This document shows, piece after piece, positions 1-11,030 of a DNA stretch of 41,732 nt (its first letter is position 1; the number at the start of each line of letters is the position of its first letter). Location of the stretch: positions 1 through 41,732 of the forward strand of contig JAAAIG010000284.1 in the NCBI GenBank assembly GCA_015852425.1, written 5' to 3'. The notes under the pieces are model-generated. The model saw only the letters and a list, made by a program, of their open reading frames with translations, was not told the DNA's origin and searched no databases. Source of the DNA: Gryganskiella cystojenkinii (Eukaryota; Mortierellomycota; Mortierellomycetes; Mortierellales; Mortierellaceae). The translations under genes were made by a program, and so were the position numbers.

Positions 1-49
1 CGTCTGCCTAGTAAGCAGAAGGTAGCAGGTTCGATCCCTGCTGTGGGCA
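1..49 (+). tRNA. tRNA-Thr (anticodon AGT), 5' part cut by window edge
   Basis: The 3' two thirds of a tRNA are visible. The anticodon stem TCTGC/GCAGA (3-7 with 15-19) closes a 7-nt loop CTAGTAA, which places anticodon AGT at 10-12 (threonine). A five-base variable region follows. The T stem GCAGG/CCTGC (25-29 with 37-41) encloses TTCGATC. The 3' acceptor strand TGTGGGC ends at 48 with discriminator A at 49. The D arm and 5' acceptor strand lie outside the window. Confidence 0.93.
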
Positions 50-54
50 CAGTC

Positions 55-58
55 TTTT
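55..58 (+). terminator. RNA polymerase III T-run terminator
   Basis: TTTT lies six bases after the tRNA discriminator base, the normal place for a Pol III terminator. Confidence 0.7.
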
Positions 59-59
59 G

Positions 60-1139
60 GTATTCTGGATGGCGGACCTTTCCCAAGGCAAGTGAGTGCT
101 TGCGTGGAACTTTAGTTTTAGCCTTCAGGCTTCAAGAAACAAAGGTGGGTCGTTTTTTGTTCTTTTTCGTTGAGCTTAAGTCGCAGAAACTGACTTTCGA
201 CCCTTGCTGACATCGCGCTCGTGTTTCTTTCTCTGACGCCATCACCACCTCACCTCTCATTCACGCCCCTTCACTATCTTCCTCCCGCGAACCAAAGAAC
301 GCAGCTGTAATTGCACCCCTCCTTTTCCATCTCGACTGCAATCATTGGAAAAAGACCCCGTCGCCGCTCGTATTCCTGGTCGCTCATTTGATAGGTGCAG
401 ACACAAGGTGAAATGAAATAGTAGCCAACGCGGTCACTCGCGTGAATCTGTCTTGAGTTCGGATCAGTGTTAATTAGTCAAGGTATTTGGTCAGCGCCAG
501 CATCCCTCAACTTGTTTGCAATGTGAGAATGTTTGGATGTGATGGTTGACTGAACGACTTCGCCTCCAAGCTACCGAGTGTGGAACCTACATGTCTATGT
601 CGCTGTTGGTTCTTTTAAGGCTACTCGATATATCCTCTTCAAACCACTCCCTTGTCGACACGCCCAATCGTACCAGTACAAGCATTGCAATTTGTTTTAG
701 TGGCGACTGATTGGCCTGATAATTGGTCAAACCAGCGGGTCAATTCTCTTTGTTTTCAGCAAGAGTCTAGTATTGTAGCAAACTTTCTGCATTCGTTAGC
801 CGTGTGAGAGTGCGATGGAAGTGTTGGTTATCCAAACGGCTATACATGGAGACATATTGAGAGTGGATTCCACACGTCCATGGCCGATGCAGTTGACGCG
901 CCCCTTATAGCGCATATGAGGCCGAGTTTGTTAAAGTAGACAATGAAGGGCCAGCAGCAAGTTAAGAAAAATCCGTGGAGACGGTCTCTCAACCCTCGCC
1001 GCAATGGTGCCTCATATTTCCTGAACCTCGACGACATCTTTACAGCAAACCCAACCGACTACTACCACTATCGCGGTATGCAGTCAAAAACACGAGTAAA
1101 GGTTGTCCAAGAATGGCAATCATGGAAGGCTTGGTTCAG
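60..1139. other. Intergenic stretch, no gene recognised
   Basis: No frame combines a plausible start, splice sites and protein-like composition. The short open frames starting near 943 and 975 overlap each other and have no recognisable motif. They may be the left edge of the decayed gene described next. Confidence 0.5.
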
Positions 1140-1737
1140 AAACTGTTTTTATTAAACAACAAAAAGATGCTGGCAGATCCTCCTTCTCCGGATCAAGATG
1201 CAACTCGATTTTTAACCAAGGCTATTGTCGAGATGAGACAGCTGACACAGTTGAGAGATAATGGCGATCAGATGCAGTACTGAGAGTCTCCGCTAGAATA
1301 AGTTCTTTTTTACTTTTACTTTTATTCACTTTCACTTTCACTTTCCTTTTTTTTTTTTTTTCTTTTTCGAGCAGGTGTATTTTGACCATGTTCTAAGACG
1401 TTAGTGCCTGTTGCCATGTCCTCCTCAACCAGTGGCTGCAGCACAGAGTCCGTCGGACGTCTAAGAAGGGACCTCAGGAGTCTATATTGAATACTCTGTT
1501 GGCGTCTGAGCCTCCATCTCTCCTTTGTCGCCAAAGAGCTCTGGAAAACGAGTGGAGACGTTTGTAGAAGAAAGGAGGAAACGACAGAAGAAGGCCCAGG
1601 AGGAACCGGCGACTTTGTCTAGATTGGTTAGGATCGCGCACTCGATGGTATGTGCCTTTGATTTCAATCCAAGAAAGGTTGAAGCAAGCTGCAAGAGGCG
1701 ACAAGCCGAGGATGACAAAGTGGACGTGGATCTGTAG
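1140..1737 (+). pseudogene. Possible decayed coding region, family not recognised
   Basis: Three consecutive stretches read like protein but lie in different frames. About 1140-1280 is hydrophilic and helix-like, ending near DNGDQMQ. 1397-1564 is open for 56 codons, contains VLLNQWLQHRV and ALENEWRR, and ends at TAG 1565. 1525-1737 contains FVEERRKRQKKAQEEP. The change of frame near 1550 keeps an amphipathic helical character on both sides, as expected of a frameshift in a former gene. The poly-T and AG at about 1340-1374 could be a relic intron. No family is recognised, and chance cannot be excluded. Confidence 0.28.
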
Positions 1738-2213
1738 GAGGGGGGTTCGAATGGCAAGAACACAAACAAAACTAAAGTTTGTTAACTCGCAAATAAACGC
1801 GATCTGAATAATAATATGTGGGTGAGGAGTCTCAGAACGGGCTGTAGTGCCTTTGCCACCAAGAAGAAATTTATTCGTTCTCTCTCTGACTTTGTTTTTC
1901 TCAGAAACACAAACTCCCTCGTCAGGCAAGGAGAAATTGCTTGCGAGATACACTGGGCAAGAGAGAAGAAAAAATCGCTAGGCGTCCATTTTTTGCGGGT
2001 ATCCTTGAATTGGAAAAAGAAAAAGTGTCTAGACACATCGCACGCATCCTGAAATCGTCACTTGGCGTGTCTTGTCGCGGAATTGCCCGCGTTTGAAGAC
2101 TTGTCGGTTTCCCAATTTTGGGAAATAGAGTGATGCGCAGCATATTGCGGAGAAAAGACGGTGGGCGCCTAGTACTTTTGGTTAACGTCCAAGCCTCCTT
2201 GAACCTCTTGAAG

Positions 2214-2219
2214 TATAAA
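2214..2219 (+). promoter_or_regulatory. TATA box of the glutathione S-transferase gene
   Basis: TATAAA lies 98 nt upstream of the ATG and is followed by pyrimidine-rich DNA typical of a fungal transcription start region. Confidence 0.6.
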
Positions 2220-2316
2220 TCAATCCAGCGAACCCTCGTCTCGTCGTCAATTCTCCCACATTTTCTCCTTTTTTCAGTGCCCTTCTTGCTCTTTTGGAAT
2301 ATAAGATCCCGAGACC

Positions 2317-3427
2317 ATGACTCTTACTGCAGCTCACTTTGTCCGCAATGTTCCCTCGTCCGAGCTGGCCGAGATGATGGCGAACCCAGACTCGTTTCGA
2401 CTGCTTTATTTCCCCATAGAGGGACTAGGTCAGACCAGTCGTGATATTCTGAGCTATGGCGAAGCCAAATGGGAGAGTGTTTTTCCCGAGGTATCGATCC
2501 AGCGCTGCTATCGTTCGTCCTTCCAGAAAAAAGAAAGCACCAGTGCGCTGATGTTGCTCGTATTTGACTAACATGTTCAGCGTTTCCATACGAATTGAAC
2601 GAATACATAGAATTGGGGAAAGCAAAAGACCGAGACCCCCTTTGGTTGCGTCCCTGTCCTCTATATTGTCAAGGATGGAAAGGTACAAAAAAATTGACCA
2701 TGGGCAGAAGGGAGGGACGCTTTCCATAAAAACAATAAGAATAATTAACTTACAACTAATGCAACATTTGCTTTGGGGCTGCACTTTTTTCTCTAGGAGG
2801 CCATCCTGTCGGAATCGACCTCGATTGAGAGCTATCTCGCAAGTCACTTTCATCTGTTGGGTGACAACCCATACGAAGAACATCTCATCCGAGCTTTTCA
2901 TGTCTCCTCGTTGTCGATCATGGTTACCTTCGGCAGTTTTGTGACTTGGAACTTCCCCGAGGTCCAGGAAAAGTCGCTCGAGCTTTTCAAGACTCAATTC
3001 CTCCCAAATTGGATCCGTACTCACGAACGTCATTTGATTGATAATGGCAGCAATGGCCATTATCTTGGCGATAAAGTACGTGTAACTCCCTTCCGCGTCT
3101 CTGAGTATGGGTTTTTTTTTGTATGACCATATCTCAACTAACATCATTCATTCACCACACTTAATGTTGCCTTCTCTTCTTGTCTGAAACAAGCTGACCT
3201 TGGCGGACATCAAGACGGCCAACGTGATTGACCACTTTGCGCTCCAACCTTATGGCGAACAACTTGTCGCGTTGATCAAGGCAGCACCTGCACTCTGGAA
3301 GGTCAAGGAGACGGTCGATGCGCACCCAAAACTGTGCAAGTGGCGACAGTCCGAGGATTTCAAAAAGTTGGAATCCACCACCAAGCATCTTTATTCGGAT
3401 CCCTTCAACAACGTGCGAACGCTCTAG
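2317..3427 (+). CDS. Glutathione S-transferase (sigma-like), 4 exons
   Basis: Soluble enzyme expected to conjugate glutathione to electrophiles. Exons are 2317-2490, 2611-2682, 2797-3075 and 3194-3427, giving 252 residues. All three introns are GT-AG and phase 0; intron 1 carries a CTAAC branch-site match near 2568. The N-terminal thioredoxin-like half contains KTETPFGCVPVLY, with the cis-proline after V, then a glutathione-binding SESTSIESYLA (Glu-Ser) motif. The all-helical C-terminal half includes YLGDKLTLADI, the conserved N-capping/hydrophobic staple region with Asp. Length fits the superfamily (about 200-250). Exon 2 had to start after the AG at 2609-2610: the earlier AG at 2579-2580 gives immediate stops. 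Class assignment is inference; membership of the superfamily is clear. Confidence 0.88.
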
Positions 3428-4841
3428 TAAAAAAAAAAAAAAAGCTGAAGAGCGATGGCAATAACCACACAAACGTCATAAAGGAAATAAAAAGGATGCA
3501 GGCTCCCCTTTCCAAGCTGACAAAGACTTCAGTCTTGTCAAGGATGAAGGATGGATATAAACAAAACACAGTTCAAGCGTGAAACGAGAAAAACAATGGA
3601 GGAAAGATTGTCTGTCCTTCTGCGGTGCTCAAGCGGGGAAAGAGAGAGAGAGCAGAGACAGAGAGAGGCAAAGGGATGCCTATTTTTTGTTCGATTTCCA
3701 CTAACCAGAACAGGACAGCAAGGGGTGAACAACCTCGCTGGTCGGTGCGCAAAAAAACAAACAAACAAAAAGTTGTGCAAAAGGGATGGAAGGCCAAGGC
3801 TGAGCAAGAACAACAACAACAGAAAAAAGTTGGGGAAAGGGACGGATGAATGACAGTGCTCCCTGCTCCTTACTACTTTCCATCACAAAAACAAAGAAAC
3901 AAAGATAACCCAAACCATCTGTTCAAGCTGGGGAAAGAAAGGAGAGCTCCCCGATCTCCGATCTTGCGGGTTGTCATACTCGGCAAAATTTTTGACTCTT
4001 TTTCTTCACTCTTCTCCACATCACCATAGACCGTAGTCCTTTGTACTGTGCCATCCACTCAATTGTTGTTGGGGCTCACATTGTGAGTTGTGCCTGGGAT
4101 CCCCACCCCCCTACCAAAAAAGAGAGAGTGATCGGTCTCCTGTTTCAAGTCATGCGGCTTTTTCGATCGCACAGCACAAACAATTCACACATTGTTGCAC
4201 TGCATAACAGCTTGCAGGGAGAGGGATCCAAGGATCCATCCTGGATCTCCTTCCCCAACAAAGTCGTGTTGTTATTCTAATGTAAAATGTATGCCCTTTT
4301 GCCCATTTCTCCCCCTGGAGCCTTAGTAGTACAAATATCACAGTTTACCACATTGATGACGGGGATACCACACCACACGACTGCAAGTACATTGAAGGAA
4401 CGAATGTAGGGAGATCGAAGTTTTATTTATTCTATTTTTCTTTACTCTTTTTTGGTTGGCCACTCCCCCTAACTTTCTCTCCTTTTGTTGTGAGAGAACG
4501 AGTGTTGGTCCCATGAGCACAGTGCGACATAATGAATGTCAACTTTGTTGATGTCGACCCCCTTTCTTTCTCCTTGATTCAATTCCTTCATTGACTCCCA
4601 CATTCAACTTTACAAACTCACATTTCATATACGTTTCTCTCCTTTCCCTCCAAACACCGTCCACGCGCGCACACAAACACCTCTTTTTCTGCCTTCGTTG
4701 CCTTTTTGTTCACTTTTCCTTTTCACTCCCTCCGTTGTCTCATTGCAAACGCGCGTCTTTGACACGTCCTTTTTCGCATTCCCTTTTCTTCGCCTCTCAT
4801 TTACTCCTTCATTCCTTCACACACATACTTGCTCACTCACC
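3428..4841. other. Intergenic region between GST and GRR1
   Basis: No supported gene. AATAAA near 3486 may be the GST polyadenylation signal. 3560-3850 is purine-rich with GA runs. 4560-4841 is pyrimidine-rich and probably holds the promoter and 5' UTR of the next gene. In-frame codons upstream of ATG 4842 have UTR-like composition. Confidence 0.6.
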
Positions 4842-7800
4842 ATGGAAAGCATCGACAGCCCCCCAAGGTCACACAGTTTGAAGCAACTGGACGAACAGCA
4901 ACACCACCAAACAACACCTCCCACTTCCCATCCAACTACACCCAGTCAAGACCGTGCCCTTTGGAGCACAGCTTCTTCCTCTTCCTCCTCCTTCTCTCTC
5001 AGCTCCAGTGCCAGTCCTAGTGTCCCCGACATCAAGATGCGAGGCGACAATGACGAGCAAGAGGAAGAAGAGGACGAGAATGACAGCGACAACAGTTTCT
5101 CCTTGTCAAGCCGCGAACACAACAGTAATAACAATAATATCATCATCACCACTTCAACACCTCCTTCCCCATCGACTCCCTCAATACGACCTCTCTTCCC
5201 AGATTTGCCCTCCGAGATCATCTTGTACATCTTTCGCTTTCTGACCTCTGCACACGATCTCCGGTCCGCAGTCCTGGTCTGTAAACTCTGGTGTTGTTGC
5301 GGCATGGATCTGCTGTGGTCTAAACCTTCGCTACTGACTCTGAGCGTGATCGAACGCATGATCGAGACTTTGTCGCCTTCGCCCAAGACCCTTTTCCCTT
5401 ACGCAGAGTACATTCGACGCCTCAACCTGTCATTTCTTGCACATGACCTGACTGACTCTTTGTTGACGCAGTTTGCGGCCTGCACAAGACTGGAACGCCT
5501 GTTGCTGGCGGGGAGCAACAAAACCACAGAGACTGGGCTGAAGCAGATCCTTAAGCTGTCGTCCTGCAGAGGTCTTTATGCACTCGATCTGTCCGAGATC
5601 CCCGCGGTGACAGATTCTTTGTTGGAACATATCTCATTGAGTTGTCCTCAGCTTCATACACTCTACCTTGGATCCTGTTCGACCATCACGGACGACGCCC
5701 TGGTAAAAGTTGCAGCCAAGTGTACCCAACTCAAGAGGGTGAGAAAAGTCGGACTCTTTGTTTTTTTCCGATTCTATTCTTATTCTTTTTTTTTTTTTTT
5801 TTTGGAAATGGTGGTTTCTTGCAGTTTTGTTATGGTCATCCTGTTTGTTTTTTTATCTTTTCGATAAATCTTTAGACACAAAAGAAGATGATTTATGCGA
5901 GAGACTTCGAAAACAACGCCAACAAGTCGACCACAGCCTCTTTCTTTGCCTCGTTGTCTGCTAAGACTTTCTGGCCTCCGTCTGAATGACTACATTTTTC
6001 GATATGTCATTTTCGGCAAACTCTCTAACATAGCCTATCTCGTTCTCTGTCTCCTTTCCATTTCCGTGTTCTGCCCCTTATTTTTTTATTTTATTTTCCT
6101 TGTTTTTTTTCTCGTTATTATGCTGGGTCCCTGAACTCAATAACGTCAACTAGATCAAGCTGAGCCAATGCACACTCCTCACGGACACCTCCATTCTCGC
6201 CTTGACAAAGCACTGTCCACAGCTGATGGAAGTGGACCTTACCAACTGTGGTCTCGTCACCGACACCGCGGTTCAATCTCTTTTTAGTTCCAACTTGGCA
6301 CCTCAGATCCGGGACATCAACTTGACTCAAGTCACTGCTCATCTCACGGACACAGCATTTGAAATGATCAGCCCAACAACGCATCAATTCGAAGGTCTCC
6401 GGATCCTGAACCTGACCTCGTGTGTGAACCTAACGGACGAGACTTTACTCCGAATCCTGCCCGCTACCCCTCGCCTCCGTAACCTGGCCCTGACAAAATG
6501 CGACAAGATCACAGATCGGGGTGCGAGTGCAATCAAGACGATTGGCAAATATTTGCATTATTTGCATTTGGGCCATTGTGCAAAGATCACGGACAAGTTG
6601 ATCGAGATCCTGGCGAGCCATTGCCCCCGGATCCGGTACTTGGACTTGGCCTGTTGTTCCCGAATCACGGATGCTGCACTTTTTGAACTTGCACAGTTGC
6701 CCAAGCTGAGACGTCTGGGACTAGTCAAGTGTTCCAACATTACGGACCATGGATTGTACGGTCTCTTGTTTTCTCAAATCCTTCGACAGACGCTTGAGCG
6801 GGTTCATTTGTCATATTGCATCCATCTCTCGGAGGTTGCGGTCGCGTCGTTGGTGATCCAATGCAACAAATTAACACATTTGTCGTTGACAGGCGTTCCG
6901 GCCTTTATTGCACCCCGTTTTCAAGTCTTTTGTCGCCCTCCACCAGCAGAGTTTACACCGCATCAACGGGAAGTGTTTTGTGTGTTCTCGGGAAGAGGTG
7001 TTCGGGATCTGAGACAGGCCATGATTGAAGATCTCGGGGTTGTGAATATCTTTAGTAACCATCCACCACCTCAGGTTATCATCGCCACAGCCACAACAGC
7101 GATCGCCGCAGCGTCAGTATCAGGATCGATCTCGGCACCTGTTACGCCCCTGGAAACGACAGCTGCTGCAGGAGCCGCCATGACCGTTATGGCAAGTTTG
7201 ACATCTGTACCAACAACAACGACGATGGCAGGAGGAACCATGCCACTAGCTTGGGCTGACATGTTACAGTATCGAACTCAGTTCTTGGAGGCCAGAGCTG
7301 CCGCTGCCGCTTCGTCCTCGTCTGTTCATCCACTGGCAAGTAGCCCATTCAATGTCTTCAATGGACAGGGATTGTTGCCGTCAGATTTGGCAGTAGGCCA
7401 ACAAGTTCCGGCAGGAGTCGATCAAGATGTCGACATGGAGGATGTCTCCCAGATCGAGACAGCAGAAGGAGCTTCCATCATCGCCAGTGATCCTGAGGAA
7501 TACAGCGCGGCTGTTGGCGAACAAGCAGTAGCAGCACCAGGAGAATCCTCTGTGATATTTCTTGGTTCTTCTCAGCAGCAGCAGTTACTGAATCCTTCCG
7601 AGGACGAACAACAAGAGCTCGGACAGTTTTTTCGGAGCGTTGGCGGTCATACGGCCGCGGTCCAACAACTACTTTTTCGGGAGAATCCTCTTGTTCATGA
7701 CCGCCATGGTCCTGATCGAGCTGTTGATCTGTTTGGATCAGATATTGCTGCAACAGATCATTCGAGTGGTGGAAATCAGGGTTCTCAAGAATTTGCAAGA

Positions 7801-8031
7801 TGTGGCTCAACCACCGAGGCAATTGAGGATGCAACTGAGGAGGACGAGGACCCTGACGGTCTCGGCGTCAGAGAGCAACACGACCACAGTCGATTGAGGC
7901 TGCCGAGTCCTGGAACGTTGGCAAAATCCTTGAACCGAGAGAGTCATGAGAGCGGTGCTGGAAGTGCCAGTCCTGCCGAGGACATCGAGGGCGACGACGA
8001 TGACGAGGAAGAAGAGGATGAGGATCTCTAA
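4842..8031 (+). CDS. GRR1: Grr1-like F-box/leucine-rich-repeat protein (SCF ubiquitin ligase adaptor)
   Basis: Substrate receptor of an SCF (Skp1-cullin-F-box) ubiquitin ligase. In yeast, Grr1 links nutrient signalling and the cell cycle by recruiting phosphorylated targets. Exons are 4842-5738 and 6154-8031 (924 aa); the 415-nt phase-0 intron falls exactly between two LRRs. A low-complexity Ser/Thr/Gln and acidic N-terminus leads to an F-box at about residues 118-165 (FPDLPSEIILYIFRFL...VCKLW). About a dozen 26-residue cysteine-containing LRRs follow at about 190-545 (pattern L..L.L..C..ITD..L). A signature C-terminal block at about 545-590 has CRPPPAEFTPHQREVFCVFS, which I associate with fungal Grr1 proteins. 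The C-terminal 330 residues are Ala/Ser/Gln-rich and end in an acidic tail. ATG 4842 has a CACC context; an upstream in-frame non-ATG extension was discarded. Confidence 0.9.
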
Positions 8032-8078
8032 AAAAAGCTTATTCCCCGACCTTCAAAGTCAATAAATAGAGGGAGATA

Positions 8079-8092
8079 CCCCCCCCCCCCCC
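8079..8092. repeat. Poly-C tract (C14) in GRR1 3' region
   Basis: Fourteen consecutive C residues, just after AATAAA at 8061-8066 (likely GRR1 polyadenylation signal). Confidence 0.8.
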
Positions 8093-8270
8093 TAACATTT
8101 CTGTGAGAGGCGGTGACGATGTCATTGCCGAAGCATTGGGCTATGTATGGGCTTAGATCTTCCGAGGACGGAAATAGCAGCGGAGTGCAGGTGAATAGGA
8201 TGCATGTCCTTTCCATTTCTTTCCGCATCCGCATTCTAATTCTCATTCTCACGGTTCGACATTCATAGAG

Positions 8271-9427
8271 ATGCAACATTCACATGACAGCTTGGTGCAG
8301 ACCATACCTGCGACAGAGCTTGAGATCGCGCACCTCGATCAAAGCCCCAAATCTTTTAGCCCCTGGGGACCCATCAAGCATCATTGGCAACTTGTGCCGA
8401 ACCCTTACAAGTCAGAGACCAGCAACGACAATAGTAGTAGTAGAAAGAGCGTTGAAAAGATCGCTCAGCTGGAGTCTGTCTCTTGGTTAGATATCAATGC
8501 CCAGTTCGACGTTTGTGCTGTTAACAAGCCAGGCTCTTACAGGGTGCGATGGTGCATGGACCTAAATACCGCGCAAGTGCCATCGGGCACGGATGTGGTC
8601 GTGGGGACTGAGTTTCGAGCCTCAGTTGTTTCCACCACGACGGGAACGACGACAACAGCAGTCACAAGCGCAACCGAGATATTGTTCAAACCGTCCAGTC
8701 TTTACGAGTTTTTACAACAGACGGATCGACCGACTCTTGACGATGGAGCGAACAAGAAGATCAGTATCCCTGCAAGACCGAAGAATTTTCAAGAGGCAAC
8801 AGCCTTGGAAAACACGATTGACCCATCCTCTCTGATTTACTATGACCCAGACCAAAAGGATGCGTTCTTTCAGTTGACGCTTCCGGGGACCCTGACCTTG
8901 AACGAGGATTCAAAAGCTGTCCTAGTGCAGATTCTGAACCATAGCCCGTGAGTTTTGTTGATCCAATCTGTTTTTTTTCCGCTGTGTGTGAACAAATTAT
9001 GGTGTGTCAGAGTTACTGAATCGGGGGAGTGCTCTTCTTATTTCTTCAAGGTCCCTGAAAACGGGACTGCAGATCGAGTCGGTCCAACTGTTTTGCGTCC
9101 AAGAATAGCCTGCTGGGAAACGCGTCCTAACATACACAGTTTTCACATATCTGGGGTACAGACCCAACCCGAACTTCCTCATACCGCTCGTCATTGAGTC
9201 AAGATTGCCTGGCTGTTTATTTACTATTGCAATGTACCTCTCATTTGTGTCTTCGTTATCTTCAATACCAAGTCTCCTTCTTTGCTCATGTACTTTTTCC
9301 AGGGACTGGAAAAGGAAACCATCTCCAGCAAGCTATGTCCTTGAGCAGAGTAGATTTGTTTCTCCATTTGGTTGTACCGTATAATGCTGCTTCTGTCCGA
9401 GGCTATGAGAACAGTGAAGACGAGTGA
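8271..9427 (+). CDS. Unassigned protein, weak PP2 (phloem protein 2)-like character, 3 exons
   Basis: Proposed exons are 8271-8947, 9011-9155 and 9329-9427, giving 306 aa. Intron 1 (GTGAGT...TCAG) is well supported: it removes the TGA at 8949 and keeps the frame. The second intron (GTACAG...CCAG, phase 0) is less sure. Without it the protein ends at 9197 (287 aa). I prefer splicing because the last exon encodes a strand-like VDLFLHLVVPY followed by an acidic end. SWLDINAQFDV followed by GSYRVRWCMDL, and later RIACWETRPNIHSFHI, recall the beta-rich PP2-type lectin fold, but this is a faint resemblance. No signal peptide. It starts only 239 nt after the GRR1 stop on the same strand. Confidence 0.6.
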
Positions 9428-11030
9428 GGTTAGCACAAACTCGGGAACTTTTTTATTTGTACGTTCAGTCCTCAAGTCGACTCAGGAAACGTGGTGGTTT
9501 TGTTATTTTTACAAAAATGCTCCCAGCCCCTTTGTTTTGGACTGGATCTGAAGCAAAAGGAGTACAAAGAAAACGGCAGCAAAAGCAAGTCATCGGACCG
9601 TCTCCGTCTGGTGGTACAGAAAACATAAAAAACAAGAAGAGGATGCCCTCACTCCACTTGTCCCAACCGTTGCGCGGGAGATGGAGAGCAAAAGAACCCA
9701 TGTCCAAAGGAATACGGAAAAAAAGATCAAAAGAAAGTTGCGTCCAAAGTGCACACACACGCATCCTCAAACACTTGAAAAAGAGATATTTACACTCCCA
9801 CCCACATATCTATTCTGCGACTTGTTGAGAAACCAACTCGCGAGGAGCGTTCTTTTTATCTTTCCGAATGGAAGGACGTCGAGAAAAAACTTTGTCAGCC
9901 AGGCGTCTGTTCTCTCCTTTTCTCTCCTGCAGAAACGCAGAGTAGGGACAAACAAGAAAATAGAGGGGCTCACGGTGAATCTCGGCATCCCGGAGATCTG
10001 GACGTTGTTTATGGGGGAAAGAAAAAGAAAACAAGATTATCCGATACTGTTACCCCGTCTCTGTTCTCTCTCTCAGTTCGCTTACATACAGTCCAAAATC
10101 TGGTGTCAAAGGACAAAAAGAATATCATCAAAAAGTGGTAGCACACATGTATGCATGCAAAACACAAACCGGGGTGCTGAACTTGTTTTCCTCTTTTTTC
10201 TGTTCTTTTTTTTCCTTGTGCAGACAAAGAATTGTTCAAAGTCAGGGACACATAAAGAACACGAAAAGAGAAAAGAATAGACGAAAAAGGAGCGAAAGGA
10301 GACAAAGATGCATGCATGTTTTTCCAACAAACAAAGAAAAAGCAAAGAGAGTTTGTGCCTACACCACATTGCAGATGGGACGGCAGAACGAAGGCACGAG
10401 AAAAAAAGAGGCCTTGACCTATGGTTTGTCGTCACCTTCGTCATGTCCCGCCAAACGTAAAGATGCACATTCATCGCCAATGAGATTGAAAGAGGATGAA
10501 GAGACAACAGACAACCTGTGCTTCTGGTTGGGTGTGGGGACACAATAGCAACGAACGGAACACAAACCAAGTGAACAAGAAAAGATTGTTTGTCCGTTGA
10601 GAGAGAGGTTTCCGTCATTTTTTGGCCTTGTGTCCAATGTTGGACAAAGGAAATTTTAAATACATTACGTTTGTTGTTTGCCCCGGAGACAACAATTGTT
10701 ACAACGAACGTTGATGCCAACGAACAAGCAAGAGAAGAGGGGCGCGAAGACGGGTTCCGCTTCTTTCTTCCCTTTTTCCTTTCCTCCTTTTCTATTCTTG
10801 ATCTCTTTTCTTGTCCTCAAGAAAAAAGAGGTTTTCCTTCCATTTCACCACCAACTTTTCTCAGTTGTCGCCTCCAGTTGTTCCCTTTTCCCATCCCCTT
10901 CGTACTTGGCCCTACTCCCACTTCCTTACTCTCTTTCTTGCCTCTCCAAGACTCCCTCTCCCCCCCTTGTTCACTTTCTCAAATCTGTTTCCTTTTTTTT
11001 TTTTTCTTTTTTCTTCTCAAACCCACAAAA
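9428..11030. other. 1.6-kb intergenic region, no supported gene
   Basis: Contains long A-rich, then T/C-rich tracts. Overlapping open frames exist on both strands (the longest is 204 codons on the minus strand, 10106-10720) but have skewed, homopolymer-driven composition, no motif and no splice logic. 10790-11030 is strongly pyrimidine-rich and is probably the core promoter and 5' UTR of the F-box gene starting at 11031. Confidence 0.55.

Noticed and set aside
4698..4841. In-frame extension upstream of GRR1
   Set aside because: No ATG in this stretch, and the composition is that of a pyrimidine-rich leader. ATG 4842 has the better context.
9424..9828. 134-codon plus-strand frame after the PP2-like gene
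   Set aside because: Lys/Arg-biased by A-rich DNA and overlapping the end of the preferred 3-exon gene model; no domain.
10106..10720. 204-codon minus-strand frame
   Set aside because: Lies in homopolymer-rich intergenic DNA, with erratic composition, no motif, no splice logic and no supporting context.
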